From Pseudomonadota bacterium (GTDB lineage Bacteria > Pseudomonadota > Gammaproteobacteria > Steroidobacterales > Steroidobacteraceae): a stretch of 15,889 bases of DNA. The stretch covers positions 1 through 15,889 of the forward strand of contig JAEZFW010000020.1 of NCBI GenBank assembly GCA_023417315.1, in the 5' to 3' direction. A program made the position numbers and the translations under genes. Shown piece after piece: positions 1-7,201 of the stretch; positions within the stretch are counted from its first letter, which is position 1, and the number at the start of each line of letters is the position of its first letter. The notes beneath the pieces are model-generated. The model was not told the origin of the DNA. It saw only the letters and a program-made list of their open reading frames with translations, and did no database searches.

Positions 1-190
1 GTCGATATGGTCGTCGCGACCGATCCGTCAGTCCCTCCATGCCGCAATCCTTGTAGCGACTGAAGATCTTGTAGCCGGTCTTGCGCGAGATATCGAACTC
101 GCGGCACAGCACCGCCATCTTCTCGCCCTCGAGCAGCCGAGCCACGAACCGTAGACGTTCGTCCATCTTGCAACACTCCCGCCACGGCAT
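1..190 (-). CDS. IS481-family transposase, N-terminal 63 residues (runs off the window)
   Basis: On the minus strand from ATG at 190-188 the product begins MPWRECCKMDERLRF and continues through a helix-turn-helix segment (LCREFDISRKTGYK, about residues 28-41) to LTDRSRRPYR. The MPWRE start, followed by (M)D-R-L-x-F-V and an SRKTGYK helix, is the familiar N-terminus of IS481 transposases (HTH followed by an rve/DDE integrase core). Only the DNA-binding part is here; the catalytic DDE domain lies outside the window, so I cannot tell whether the gene is intact. A second in-frame ATG (MDERL) lies eight codons downstream, but the longer start matches the family. Confidence 0.9.
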   Translation of the reverse strand, partial: MPWRECCKMDERLRFVARLLEGEKMAVLCREFDISRKTGYKIFSRYKDCGMEGLTDRSRRPYR

Positions 191-214
191 CTGGGAGCCC
201 TCCCAAATGCCGGA

Positions 215-250
215 AAGTGTTACCCATGTGCTCGGAATGAAGTGTCACCC
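215..250. repeat. Tandem 11-bp repeats in the IS end
   Basis: AAGTGTTACCC (215-225) and AAGTGTCACCC (240-250) are direct repeats with one mismatch and a start-to-start spacing of 25 bp. They lie between the transposase start codon and the IS/PEBP junction. Repeats like these at IS481 ends are likely binding sites for the transposase N-terminal domain; that role is inferred. Confidence 0.6.
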
Positions 251-743
251 TTCTCTCAGGAAGGGCAATCCCCTTCGCGTGCGTTCACGTGCGTTCGGCG
301 CGGACGGATCCATTCCTCAGAAGTACACGGACTACGGCAAGGGGATCTCGCCGCCCCTGTCTTGGGGCTCGCTGCCTCGCGGCACCCGCTCCGTCGTTCT
401 CATGATGGAAGATCCGGATGCGACGAGTCCGCTACCGTTCGTCCATTGGATCGCCGTTGGCCCCGGAAACCTCACTGAATTGCCGGAAGGTGTGTGGCCG
501 ACCGAATGGTCGAAACAAGTGGCACGTCTACGCCAAGGAAGTAATTCGCGAAGCACACTCGGCTACTTCGGGCCGCGTCCACCCGCCGGCGATCCCCCGC
601 ATCGCTATCACTTCCAAGTCTTCGCACTCGACACGACGTTGAACCTGCCTTCAGGTTTCAACCGTCACTCACTGCTCAAAGCGATGGAAGGCCACGTGCT
701 CGCCAAGGGCACGCTCGTCGGCACATTCGCGAAGCAACCTTGA
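237..743 (+). CDS. PEBP / YbhB-YbcL family protein, 5' end replaced by IS sequence
   Basis: Phosphatidylethanolamine-binding-protein-like fold (YbhB/YbcL group), a family of small ligand-binding proteins whose bacterial substrate is generally unknown. Seen (numbering from ATG 237): the SxAFxxDGxIPxxYTDYGKGISPPLSW start of the fold (about residues 17-43), DPDA at 59-62, FVHW at 68-71, the anion-pocket signature GYFGPRPPAGDPPHRY at 109-124 and the closing AMEGHVLAKG at 149-158. The core is complete. However, residues 1 to about 10 are encoded by the terminus of the adjacent IS element, and there is no signal peptide, which many relatives carry. The reading frame stays open further upstream, but only as antisense to the transposase. 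ATG 237 is the first plausible start outside the transposase gene, with no clear Shine-Dalgarno sequence. The gene may be a 5'-truncated remnant or may use an IS-supplied start. Its stop is 7 bp from that of the convergent aminopeptidase. Confidence 0.75.
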   Translation: MKCHPSLRKGNPLRVRSRAFGADGSIPQKYTDYGKGISPPLSWGSLPRGTRSVVLMMEDPDATSPLPFVHWIAVGPGNLTELPEGVWPTEWSKQVARLRQGSNSRSTLGYFGPRPPAGDPPHRYHFQVFALDTTLNLPSGFNRHSLLKAMEGHVLAKGTLVGTFAKQP

Positions 744-750
744 AGATGTC

Positions 751-3363
751 TTAACGAGCGAGCGCAGCAGCCATCTCCTTGCCTTTCGCGTCTCTTAGTG
801 CGACGCAGGCTTGGATGCGCTGCTTCGTTTGCTCGAGCTCGAGCTCCCCGCCACCGAGTTCCGTCAGTCGCGGCTGAATGAATCTCTCGGCCCGCTCGAT
901 CTCTTCACGGTCGCACGCCCTTGCGAATAGAAGTGGAAGCTGCGGGCGCAAGAAACCTGGTACCGCCTTCATGATTTGCTCGAAGTTCTTATCCACGAAA
1001 TGAATCACTTCCGCGCGTGCGTCCGGCTCGCGCGACATCGAGAATAAGATCCGAGCTGTTTCCAGGGATAACACGCCTTCACTCATGCTCATGTCGAGTG
1101 CAGCGCGTGCGAGCTCCGGCGTATTGGCCCTGCCCAGAGCAGTGACGGCCTGCTCGCGCAGAAGTGGTTCGGTCGAACGCACGAGCGTGCCACGGAGCTG
1201 ACGCATGAAGGGCATCCCGCGATCTTGCACAGCTACTGTGAAGGCTTCGGAGCGGAAAGCATGGTCGAGCGCTTCGGTTTGGCCGTCGAGATACGCGACC
1301 GCCGCGTCAGCGAGCTTGCGTCGTACCCCCGGATCGTGTCCTTCGAGTGCAACCAATGGCACGAGCGATTGCCGCAACGCCTGCCGCTCCGGTGGCTCGT
1401 TCGCATGCGCGCCAGCGCGTGGATCGAAACTGAGCGCTTGCAGACGCGGCGCATAGATCGATTGCATCAACCGGCGATAATCATCCACGCTCTCACGGGG
1501 CAAAGCAGTCAATGCCAGCTCGCGCAGTCTTAAGCTTAACTCGAGCACCGCGAGCCGATCTGAATGCGTGCTCAACGCGTTGGCCGCAGCGAGCACGTTG
1601 GCGAACTCGCCTCGGCCGGCTGTGAAATCGGCCCAGATGCTGTCGGCGAGGGCCAGTGCTTCCGGTCCGGAAAGGTCGGCGCTTGCCGCGATCAAACGGG
1701 ACCAACCCTCCTCGTCGAGTCGAAAGCGATAGTAGCCTGCCCCTTGCGCATTGGGCATGAGCGCAACGGGCTTTCCCGAGATATCGAGCTCGCCGGTTCG
1801 CTCTTCGAACAGCGTGCATTTCTTTTGCGAGCGGTAAGACGCGCATACAGGGATGATCCACTGTTCTGTGGAGCTCGCGTCGACGCCGAGCGGCCGAAAA
1901 GTTTGCTGGCGCACGCGCGGCTTGCCGTTAGTCCATTGCAAATCGACGACTGGAACACCGGGTTGGTCTACGAAGCTCTGCAAAGCGGCAACCAGGATAG
2001 GACTCTTTGCGGTATCGCTCAGCGTTCGGAAGAAGTCATCGCTCGTGGCGACACCGTGTCTGAATCGAGTGAGGTGCGTTCGTAACGCCTGACGAAAGAC
2101 TTCCGAGCCGACGTAGGCTTCGAACATGGCGAGCACTTGAGCGCCTTTCTGATACGTAATTGCATCGAATGCACTCGCGACTTGTCTATTCTCTGTAATC
2201 GCTTGTCGCACAGGTCGGCCATTCGGGAGCGCATCGATCGTCATCGCAGCGAAGGCTTCCTGAAGTCTTGCAGAATCAATTCCCAGCTCGGGGCGCCACG
2301 CATGCGCAACGTACTTTCCGAGCCACTCAGCGAAGCTCTCGCTCAGCCACACATCGGTCCACCACGCGGGCGTGACTAGGTTGCCGAACCACTGATGTGC
2401 GAGCTCGTGCCCTACGATCTCTGCGAATAACCGCAGCTGTGCAAACGGAGCGTTCTCATCGAGCAGAATGAGAGAATCGTCGAACACGACGAGCCCCGCA
2501 TTTTCCATTGCGCCGCCGAGAATCGGGGTGCCAATGAAATCGAGCTTCGCGTAGGGATACGGGATCTCGAAATACTCTTCCAGCGCGGTCAGCAGCGTCG
2601 GCGCATGCGTGAGCGTCATTTGCATTCTAGAGGTCTGCCCTTTCGTTGCGATGACACGGAACGAAAGTGGATCGGGGCGGATGCTGCTCTTCGGGATCGT
2701 CGTCTCGAGCAGCTCGAATGGACCGACGGCCACTGCGAAAAGGTAGGTGGGCAACGGGAGCGTGCGTTGGAATTCGTGAATCGTTGATCCATCTTCAACT
2801 CGAGTCGACGCTACAGGTGCGTTCGCAAATACTTTCAGCGCGCTCGGTGCGCGGACCGAGACTGTGAACGGAGTCTTGAAGCGCGGCTCGTCGAAGCTGG
2901 GAAACATCCGACGCGCATCGATCGGCGCCATCTGCGTCCATGCATACCACTCGCCTGCCACGTTCGCCCGGAATAATCCTTGCGCGCCGTCGTGAAGATC
3001 CGCTTCGTACTCGAACATCAGGGTCAATGGACCTGTCGGCAGATTGCTCTGAGCGTCGACACGAGCAACGCCGGTCTCATCCACTTGCTCGTACTTCGCA
3101 GCCCCTTCAGAGTCCTGCGACTTGATCGTCACTCGAGAGACTCGGAGCCCATGTCCGTGCAGGAAGATCGACCGCGTTGGTGCGACCAACTCGACGTCGA
3201 TCTCCGCTCTGCCGGAGAACGCGCTTCGTGATGGATCGATCTCGAACGCCAACCGATACGCGAGCGGCTTGAGCGTGCCGGGTAAAGGTCCTGTCGGTAC
3301 GGATGTCGCGTGCGTGATCTCGCATGCAGCGAGCAACAGAAGAATCCCGATCAGTTTCGCCAC
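751..3363 (-). CDS. M1 family metallo-aminopeptidase, probable lipoprotein
   Basis: Zinc aminopeptidase that removes N-terminal residues from peptides, probably in the periplasm. Numbering is from GTG 3363 (870 residues). Seen: a lipoprotein-type signal (AKLIGILLLLAAC, LAAC lipobox, Cys14), the M1 N-terminal beta domain, the exopeptidase motif GGAMEN at about 283-288, the zinc site HELAH at 319-323 with the third ligand Glu342 exactly 18 residues on (SESFAEW), and the transition-state Tyr in the ITYQKG motif near 404. A helical ERAP1-like C-terminal domain follows. All catalytic residues are present and the length is normal for the family. The frame extends to another GTG at 3408 (885 residues), but GTG 3363 has a GGAGAAG site six bases upstream and places the signal peptide at the very N-terminus, so I prefer it. 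It converges on the PEBP gene and is divergent from the response regulator. Confidence 0.93.
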   Translation of the reverse strand: MAKLIGILLLLAACEITHATSVPTGPLPGTLKPLAYRLAFEIDPSRSAFSGRAEIDVELVAPTRSIFLHGHGLRVSRVTIKSQDSEGAAKYEQVDETGVARVDAQSNLPTGPLTLMFEYEADLHDGAQGLFRANVAGEWYAWTQMAPIDARRMFPSFDEPRFKTPFTVSVRAPSALKVFANAPVASTRVEDGSTIHEFQRTLPLPTYLFAVAVGPFELLETTIPKSSIRPDPLSFRVIATKGQTSRMQMTLTHAPTLLTALEEYFEIPYPYAKLDFIGTPILGGAMENAGLVVFDDSLILLDENAPFAQLRLFAEIVGHELAHQWFGNLVTPAWWTDVWLSESFAEWLGKYVAHAWRPELGIDSARLQEAFAAMTIDALPNGRPVRQAITENRQVASAFDAITYQKGAQVLAMFEAYVGSEVFRQALRTHLTRFRHGVATSDDFFRTLSDTAKSPILVAALQSFVDQPGVPVVDLQWTNGKPRVRQQTFRPLGVDASSTEQWIIPVCASYRSQKKCTLFEERTGELDISGKPVALMPNAQGAGYYRFRLDEEGWSRLIAASADLSGPEALALADSIWADFTAGRGEFANVLAAANALSTHSDRLAVLELSLRLRELALTALPRESVDDYRRLMQSIYAPRLQALSFDPRAGAHANEPPERQALRQSLVPLVALEGHDPGVRRKLADAAVAYLDGQTEALDHAFRSEAFTVAVQDRGMPFMRQLRGTLVRSTEPLLREQAVTALGRANTPELARAALDMSMSEGVLSLETARILFSMSREPDARAEVIHFVDKNFEQIMKAVPGFLRPQLPLLFARACDREEIERAERFIQPRLTELGGGELELEQTKQRIQACVALRDAKGKEMAAALAR

Positions 3364-3366
3364 GAT

Positions 3367-3373
3367 CTTCTCC
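3367..3373 (-). promoter_or_regulatory. Ribosome binding site deciding the aminopeptidase start
   Basis: GGAGAAG on the minus strand, with six bases from GGAG to the GTG at 3363. The alternative upstream GTG at 3408 has no comparable site. Confidence 0.7.
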
Positions 3374-3548
3374 GTGATAGACGCGCGCGAGCGGTAGGCA
3401 TCTTCCACTCGGAGCGCCTACAAGGCCATGTTCGTCGCGCGGCTGCAATAATTACACATACGAATGCTGCGCGTGGAATTGGCGAGGGATATAAGATGTA
3501 TGGAGCGACAACGGCTGACCAGCGCCGCCTGCCAGCCGATTGGGGATC

Positions 3549-3944
3549 ATGAAAGCGACACCTAGAATTCTCATTGTCGAAGATCAGTACCTGGCAGCGC
3601 TCGATTGCGAGCAGGAGCTCACTCGCGCGGGGTTCGAGTGCGTCGGTATCGCGAATACGGCAGCTGAGGCGATGTTGCTTGCTGCCCGTCAAAGGCCCGA
3701 TCTCATTCTGATGGATGTTCGCCTCGCGAGCCGCACGAACGGCGTCGAGATGGCGAAAGAGATCTACGAACAGTTCGGCATCCGCTGCCTGTTCGTCACG
3801 GGCCAAACCGACCCCGAGCTTCGCAAGCGCGCCGAAGCGACGAACCCACTCGGCTGGCTCGAGAAGCCATACACCCCCGCCGACCTCATTCGAGCGATCC
3901 AAACGGCTCTTCAAGATCTCGCCGGGACTGAACGCGCAAGCTGA
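3549..3944 (+). CDS. Stand-alone receiver-domain response regulator (CheY-like)
   Basis: Single phosphoacceptor domain of 131 residues without an output domain. Seen: beta-1 RILIVEDQ with the acidic pair Glu11/Asp12, phosphoacceptor Asp56 in LILMDVRL, Thr84 in LFVTGQ and Lys106 in EKPY, which together make a complete phosphorylation site. The sequence ends shortly after alpha-5, so it must act through a partner protein or in a phosphorelay. No histidine kinase is next to it, so its partner is encoded elsewhere. The frame also has a TTG at 3540. I chose ATG 3549, although the GGGG upstream is close (three bases). A TATAAG at 3490-3495 resembles a -10 box but has no good -35 partner. It is divergent from the aminopeptidase and followed by a 194-bp gap. 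Confidence 0.88.
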   Translation: MKATPRILIVEDQYLAALDCEQELTRAGFECVGIANTAAEAMLLAARQRPDLILMDVRLASRTNGVEMAKEIYEQFGIRCLFVTGQTDPELRKRAEATNPLGWLEKPYTPADLIRAIQTALQDLAGTERAS

Positions 3945-3946
3945 GA

Positions 3947-3974
3947 GTGTTCTTGTCGCGTGCTATACGAACAC
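3947..3974 (+). terminator. Hairpin just after the response regulator
   Basis: GTGTTC (3947-3952) and GAACAC (3969-3974) are perfect inverted 6-bp arms with a 16-base loop, three bases after the stop codon. There is no T-run after it, so it may be a weak or Rho-assisted terminator or an operator. The 10-bp arm described at 3951-4048 overlaps it. Confidence 0.3.
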
Positions 3975-4048
3975 CTGAATCGCAGCAGTTCAACGCGCTC
4001 GCCTCCGAAGTCCGGTTCGCACCAATAAACTGTTAAGTCGCGACAAGA
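3951..4048. repeat. Long-range 10-bp inverted repeat upstream of the MFS gene
   Basis: TCTTGTCGCG (3951-3960) is the exact reverse complement of CGCGACAAGA (4039-4048), with 78 bases between. The right arm overlaps the 8-bp palindrome GTCGCGAC (4037-4044). Two half-sites of the same sequence upstream of a permease gene could be a pair of regulator sites; the function is inferred. Confidence 0.4.
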
Positions 4049-4078
4049 CCCGCCCAAGCGGCGCGTCGACTCTCCCTC

Positions 4079-4097
4079 TTCGCATTTTTTGTGCGAA
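4079..4097. promoter_or_regulatory. Candidate operator palindrome upstream of the MFS permease
   Basis: TTCGCA (4079-4084) and TGCGAA (4092-4097) form a perfect 6-bp inverted repeat around a 7-base, mostly T spacer. It ends 41 bases before the preferred MFS start codon, a usual place for a repressor operator or a 5'-leader hairpin. No regulator gene is adjacent. Confidence 0.4.
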
Positions 4098-4123
4098 CAT
4101 TGCGCCCGCTCGAACCGAGTCTC

Positions 4124-4129
4124 AGGGGA
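4124..4129 (+). promoter_or_regulatory. Ribosome binding site for the MFS permease
   Basis: AGGGGA lies nine bases before ATG 4139. The longer frame from GTG 4091 starts inside the palindrome at 4079-4097 and would add hydrophilic residues before the first membrane segment, so ATG 4139 is preferred. Confidence 0.65.
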
Positions 4130-4138
4130 CTACTTCTA

Positions 4139-5713
4139 ATGAACTCAAAAGCCGACAAGGTTCTATTCTGGGGCTGCTTCATCGCCCTGATCACGACGTC
4201 CACCGCCTTCATCACTCGCGCGATTCTGGTCAACACCGTTTGGCCTGCGGAGTTCGGCCTGGATGCAGTGAGATCGCAAGAGCTGTTCGGGGCCGGCATC
4301 TGGCCGTTCGCGATCAGCATCATTCTGTTCAGTCTCGTCATCGACCGCGTCGGCTATCGCGCGGCGATGTTCTTCAGTTTCATCTGCTATGCGCTGTACG
4401 GAATCCTCGCCATGATGGCGTATAGCGCGATCCACGTTCCGGGGCTCGAAGGCGAGAGTCTCGCTCAAGCTCGCGAGCAGGCGTGGAACTATCTGTATGC
4501 CGGCTCCGTCATCCTCGCGCTCGGTAACGGTACGGTGGAGGCATTCATCAATCCGGTCGTCGCCACACTGTTCAACCGCGAGAAGACGAAGTGGCTCAAT
4601 ATTCTGCACGCAGGATGGCCGGCAGGCCTCGTCGCGGGCGGCATTCTCACGATCGCTCTAGCGGACGTCGTCCAGGCGGATTGGCGCGTCGTTCTCTACA
4701 TTCTTGCGATTCCCGCGATCGTGTACGTCGTGATGCTTGCGAAGGCGCAATTCCCGGTTCAGGAGCGTGTTGCGTCCGGCACGTCTTATCGCGAGATGCT
4801 GGCGCAGTTCGGCGTGCTCGGGGCGGCGCTCGCAGGGTTTCTGATCTTCCGGCAGCTCGGTCAGGTGTTCGAATGGTCGAACGCGGTGACCTATGGCCTG
4901 TTGATCGTGGCCGTCGTTGCGTACGGCTTTTATTGCCGCTGGTCGCTCGGCCATCCAATTTTGATCATCCTGTGCCTCATCATGATGCCCGTGGCGACGA
5001 CCGAGCTCGGGACTGACGGTGCGATCACGGGCTTGATGGAAGCTCCGATGCGAGCAGCCGGGTACAATGCGGCTTGGGTGCTCGTCTACACCTCGGCTCT
5101 CATGATGGTCTTGCGCTTCTTTGCAGGGCCGCTCGTTCGGGCGTTCACCCCGCTCGGCTTGCTCGCCATCTGCTCGACGCTCGCCATCATCGGTTTGTAT
5201 CTGCTGTCGTTCGCTTCCGGCCTGTTTTTCGTGTTCGCGGCCGCCACGGTTTACGGCGTCGCAAAGACATACTTCTGGCCTACGATGATCGGACTTGCAT
5301 CCGAGCAGTCGCCTAAGGGCGGTGCTCTGACCATCAATGCGATTGCCGGCATTGGCATGCTGACTGCCGGCGTGATTGGTGGCCCGCTCATCGGGTACAT
5401 GCAAGAGCGCTCCGCGCAGACTGCGATCGAAGCGCAGGTACCCGGGGTGTACAGTGAGATTGCGCGTCAGGACAGCTACTTCCTCGGCAACTATCTGGCG
5501 GTCGATGCCGACAAAGTCGCTCAGCTTCCGGCCGAGCAACAAGAAGACGTCAGAGATGTCGAGCGAGCGGCCAAACAGGGCGCGCTCGCCAAGATCACGA
5601 TCTTCCCGGCGATCATGTTGTTCAGCTTCCTCGGACTTCTCCTCTACTTCCGAACCCAAGGCGGCTACCGCCCTGTCACCTTGGCAGAAGGTACGGCGGC
5701 AAGCACGCACTGA
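4139..5713 (+). CDS. MFS transporter, sugar-permease-like
   Basis: Twelve-helix inner-membrane secondary transporter of 524 residues. Seen: a first membrane segment beginning VLFWGCFIALITT, the MFS loop 2-3 motif in DRVGYR, and successive hydrophobic segments through to FPAIMLFSFLGLLLYF near the C-terminus. Between the last two membrane segments lies a hydrophilic stretch of about 60-70 residues (about 420-485, rich in Q, E and D), longer than in most MFS proteins. From memory, a WPAEFGL N-terminal loop and this late loop are shared by a group of poorly characterised permeases found in sugar-catabolic neighbourhoods, so the substrate is likely a sugar or sugar acid; this is inference. No catabolic enzymes are adjacent here. 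The gene stands alone behind a palindrome-rich leader and converges on the glycosyltransferase with a 24-bp gap. Confidence 0.85.
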   Translation: MNSKADKVLFWGCFIALITTSTAFITRAILVNTVWPAEFGLDAVRSQELFGAGIWPFAISIILFSLVIDRVGYRAAMFFSFICYALYGILAMMAYSAIHVPGLEGESLAQAREQAWNYLYAGSVILALGNGTVEAFINPVVATLFNREKTKWLNILHAGWPAGLVAGGILTIALADVVQADWRVVLYILAIPAIVYVVMLAKAQFPVQERVASGTSYREMLAQFGVLGAALAGFLIFRQLGQVFEWSNAVTYGLLIVAVVAYGFYCRWSLGHPILIILCLIMMPVATTELGTDGAITGLMEAPMRAAGYNAAWVLVYTSALMMVLRFFAGPLVRAFTPLGLLAICSTLAIIGLYLLSFASGLFFVFAAATVYGVAKTYFWPTMIGLASEQSPKGGALTINAIAGIGMLTAGVIGGPLIGYMQERSAQTAIEAQVPGVYSEIARQDSYFLGNYLAVDADKVAQLPAEQQEDVRDVERAAKQGALAKITIFPAIMLFSFLGLLLYFRTQGGYRPVTLAEGTAASTH

Positions 5714-5737
5714 TAGGACCGACTGCGCGCGGCTGTG

Positions 5738-7081
5738 CTATCCCGCGCGTGAGCTTGTGACAGCCGCGGACCTCATCCTCAGTTCATCGAGGATGAGGTC
5801 CGCTGCCTTCTGCGCCCCGTTCTCCGCGCGGATCGCTCGACCCACTGCTTGCGTTCGCTGCTCGATGTGCGGCTGGTGCAGCACGCTTCGCAAGATGTCC
5901 ACCACCTTCGAAGCACGATAATGCACGAGCGGAACTGTTCGACCGCAGCCCAGCCGTTCGACGCGATGGGCGTTGTCCGGCTGATCCACCAGATACGGCG
6001 CTATCAGCTGCGGCCGTCCCGAGCGCAGCGCCTGTGCTGTCGTCCCGATACCGCCGTGATGAATGATCACTCGAGCGCGTGGGAAGAGCGCTGAATACGG
6101 TGCGTAACCTGTGATCAGGATTCGCTCGGTCGCATGGGCCTGCCATTCTCGCGCACGCTGTTCATCGAGCACCAACACGGCCCTGGCACCGAGGATTCGC
6201 ACGACCTCGAGACTTTCGCGGATGAAGGTCGTCGCGTCGTGCACGGCCGAGGTGCCTTGGGTAAATACGAGCGGTGCCTCAGCTCGATCGAGGAACTCGT
6301 TCAACGCATCGTGCGCCGCTGAATGCTTGTCATAGAACGCGAACCCGACCGTCGTCGTATGAGGCGGGTGATCCGATTGCGGCGGCCCGAATAGCGGCGA
6401 GTACAAGGCGATCGTCCCGCTTGGTGAGAATTGACCTTCGAAGATTGGATTGGTGCTGGCTGGCGGCAACCCGAGCTCGCGACGAAACGCATCGATCGGT
6501 TTGCCCCATCTGCGTGCGATCTGCTTGCTCAGCCTGAACGCCGCTCGTGTCCACGCAGGACCCCTTCGGTAGATCCATTGCGACAATCTCGGTGTGGTCG
6601 CGATGATCGGCGGATCGTACGCCGAGAAGAAGATCATCGGCTGCAGCGCCACACTCAGCCAAGGTCGCTCGCAAACCTCAGCGACCAGGTGCGCGCCATA
6701 GGCTGCGGAGTGCGTGACGAGGAGATCCGCATCGCGGGCGACCTGCATCACATCCTCATATGCCTCTTTCAAGTGAGGCAGGACGATGTCGCGGACGATG
6801 AAGTCAGGTCGCTTTGCGACCGCCTGCGCCAGGGCGCGCTCATCCATCCCGAGGCGCTCACTGACGGCGTCCATATCAGGACGCATGCGTTGGAATCGTA
6901 TGCCCTCGGATTCAACTTTCGCTCGGTATACTTCAGCGGCTGCGACGATCGGATCCACCCCGCGACGTTTTAGCTCGAGCGCGATCGCCAAGAATGGGTG
7001 GAGATCTCCCAGCGTGCCAAATGTCGGAAGAACGACGCGCGGCTGGCGAACGGTGGACGACGACATCGCTCTACTGTGCAC
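5738..7081 (-). CDS. GT1-type glycosyltransferase (UGT/MGT-like, GT-B fold)
   Basis: Probably transfers a sugar from an NDP-sugar to a lipid or small acceptor in the cytoplasm. Seen: the N-terminal GT-B start VVLPTFGTLGDLHPFLAIA (about 16-34), and the C-terminal donor-binding motif IIHHGGIGTTAQAL (about 340-352) followed by GRPQLIAPYLVDQPDNA, in which the His-Gly-Gly and Asp-Gln residues contact the donor. The length of 447 residues is normal for bacterial UGT-like enzymes such as macrolide, rhamnosyl and sterol glycosyltransferases. The start is GTG 7081, supported by AAGGGAGA just upstream; an internal ATG at 7066 (MSSSTV) is the alternative. The last roughly 20 residues (from DLILDEL) are encoded by a perfect hairpin and look like an unusual tail. 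The acceptor cannot be predicted. It is divergent from the ligase gene. Confidence 0.87.
   Translation of the reverse strand: MHSRAMSSSTVRQPRVVLPTFGTLGDLHPFLAIALELKRRGVDPIVAAAEVYRAKVESEGIRFQRMRPDMDAVSERLGMDERALAQAVAKRPDFIVRDIVLPHLKEAYEDVMQVARDADLLVTHSAAYGAHLVAEVCERPWLSVALQPMIFFSAYDPPIIATTPRLSQWIYRRGPAWTRAAFRLSKQIARRWGKPIDAFRRELGLPPASTNPIFEGQFSPSGTIALYSPLFGPPQSDHPPHTTTVGFAFYDKHSAAHDALNEFLDRAEAPLVFTQGTSAVHDATTFIRESLEVVRILGARAVLVLDEQRAREWQAHATERILITGYAPYSALFPRARVIIHHGGIGTTAQALRSGRPQLIAPYLVDQPDNAHRVERLGCGRTVPLVHYRASKVVDILRSVLHQPHIEQRTQAVGRAIRAENGAQKAADLILDELRMRSAAVTSSRAG
5766..5803. terminator. Perfect 15-bp hairpin between convergent genes, inside the GT 3' end
   Basis: GCGGACCTCATCCTC (5766-5780) and GAGGATGAGGTCCGC (5789-5803) are exact inverted arms with an 8-base loop. 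The hairpin lies within the last codons of the glycosyltransferase gene and 52 bases past the MFS stop. Its position between convergent genes suggests a two-way terminator or a 3'-end stabiliser. Neither side has a T-run, so intrinsic termination is not certain. Confidence 0.5.
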
Positions 7082-7085
7082 TACT

Positions 7086-7093
7086 TCTCCCTT
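7086..7093 (-). promoter_or_regulatory. Ribosome binding site supporting the GTG start of the glycosyltransferase
   Basis: AAGGGAGA on the minus strand, with five bases between GGAG and GTG 7081. It is too far from the internal ATG at 7066 to serve that codon. Confidence 0.65.
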
Positions 7094-7201
7094 GCCGCAC
7101 CACTGGAACCGTCCGCCCGCTGAATTGTTTTGAGATCACATCTGCCCACAAGGAGAGGATCGCGTGCTCGTTACAGTTAGACGCATCGCCGAGGCTCGTG
7201 C

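Larger units (their letters stand above)
1..265 (-). mobile_element. IS481-family insertion sequence, 5' end only
   Basis: The left part of the window is the transposase-proximal end of an IS481-family element that continues beyond base 1. Seen: the start of an IS481-type transposase on the minus strand, and between it and the neighbouring PEBP gene a non-coding end with two near-identical 11-bp blocks (215-225 and 240-250) typical of transposase-binding repeats in an IS terminus. The outer edge is not defined exactly. PEBP homology begins around 267-273, so the junction lies between about 250 and 266. No target-site duplication can be checked because the other end is outside the window. Confidence 0.8.

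Noticed and set aside
460..550. Possible frameshift in the middle of the PEBP gene, where GVWPTEWSKQVARL looks unlike relatives
   Set aside because: The motifs before and after are in the same frame with normal spacing, and the alternative frames do not restore family sequence; it is probably just a variable loop.
1564..2085. Plus-strand open frame of 173 codons under the aminopeptidase
   Set aside because: It is antisense to the M1 C-terminal half, with no motif and no ribosome site that stands out.
4658..5710. Long minus-strand open frame (350 codons) under the sugar-type MFS gene
   Set aside because: It is antisense to a clear membrane protein, is rich in Arg, His, Asp and Glu as expected of a shadow frame, and has no recognisable motif.
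7082..7201. Promoter boxes between the glycosyltransferase and ligase genes
   Set aside because: TTGTTT and TACAGT are present but not at a usable spacing; I could not support a specific promoter.
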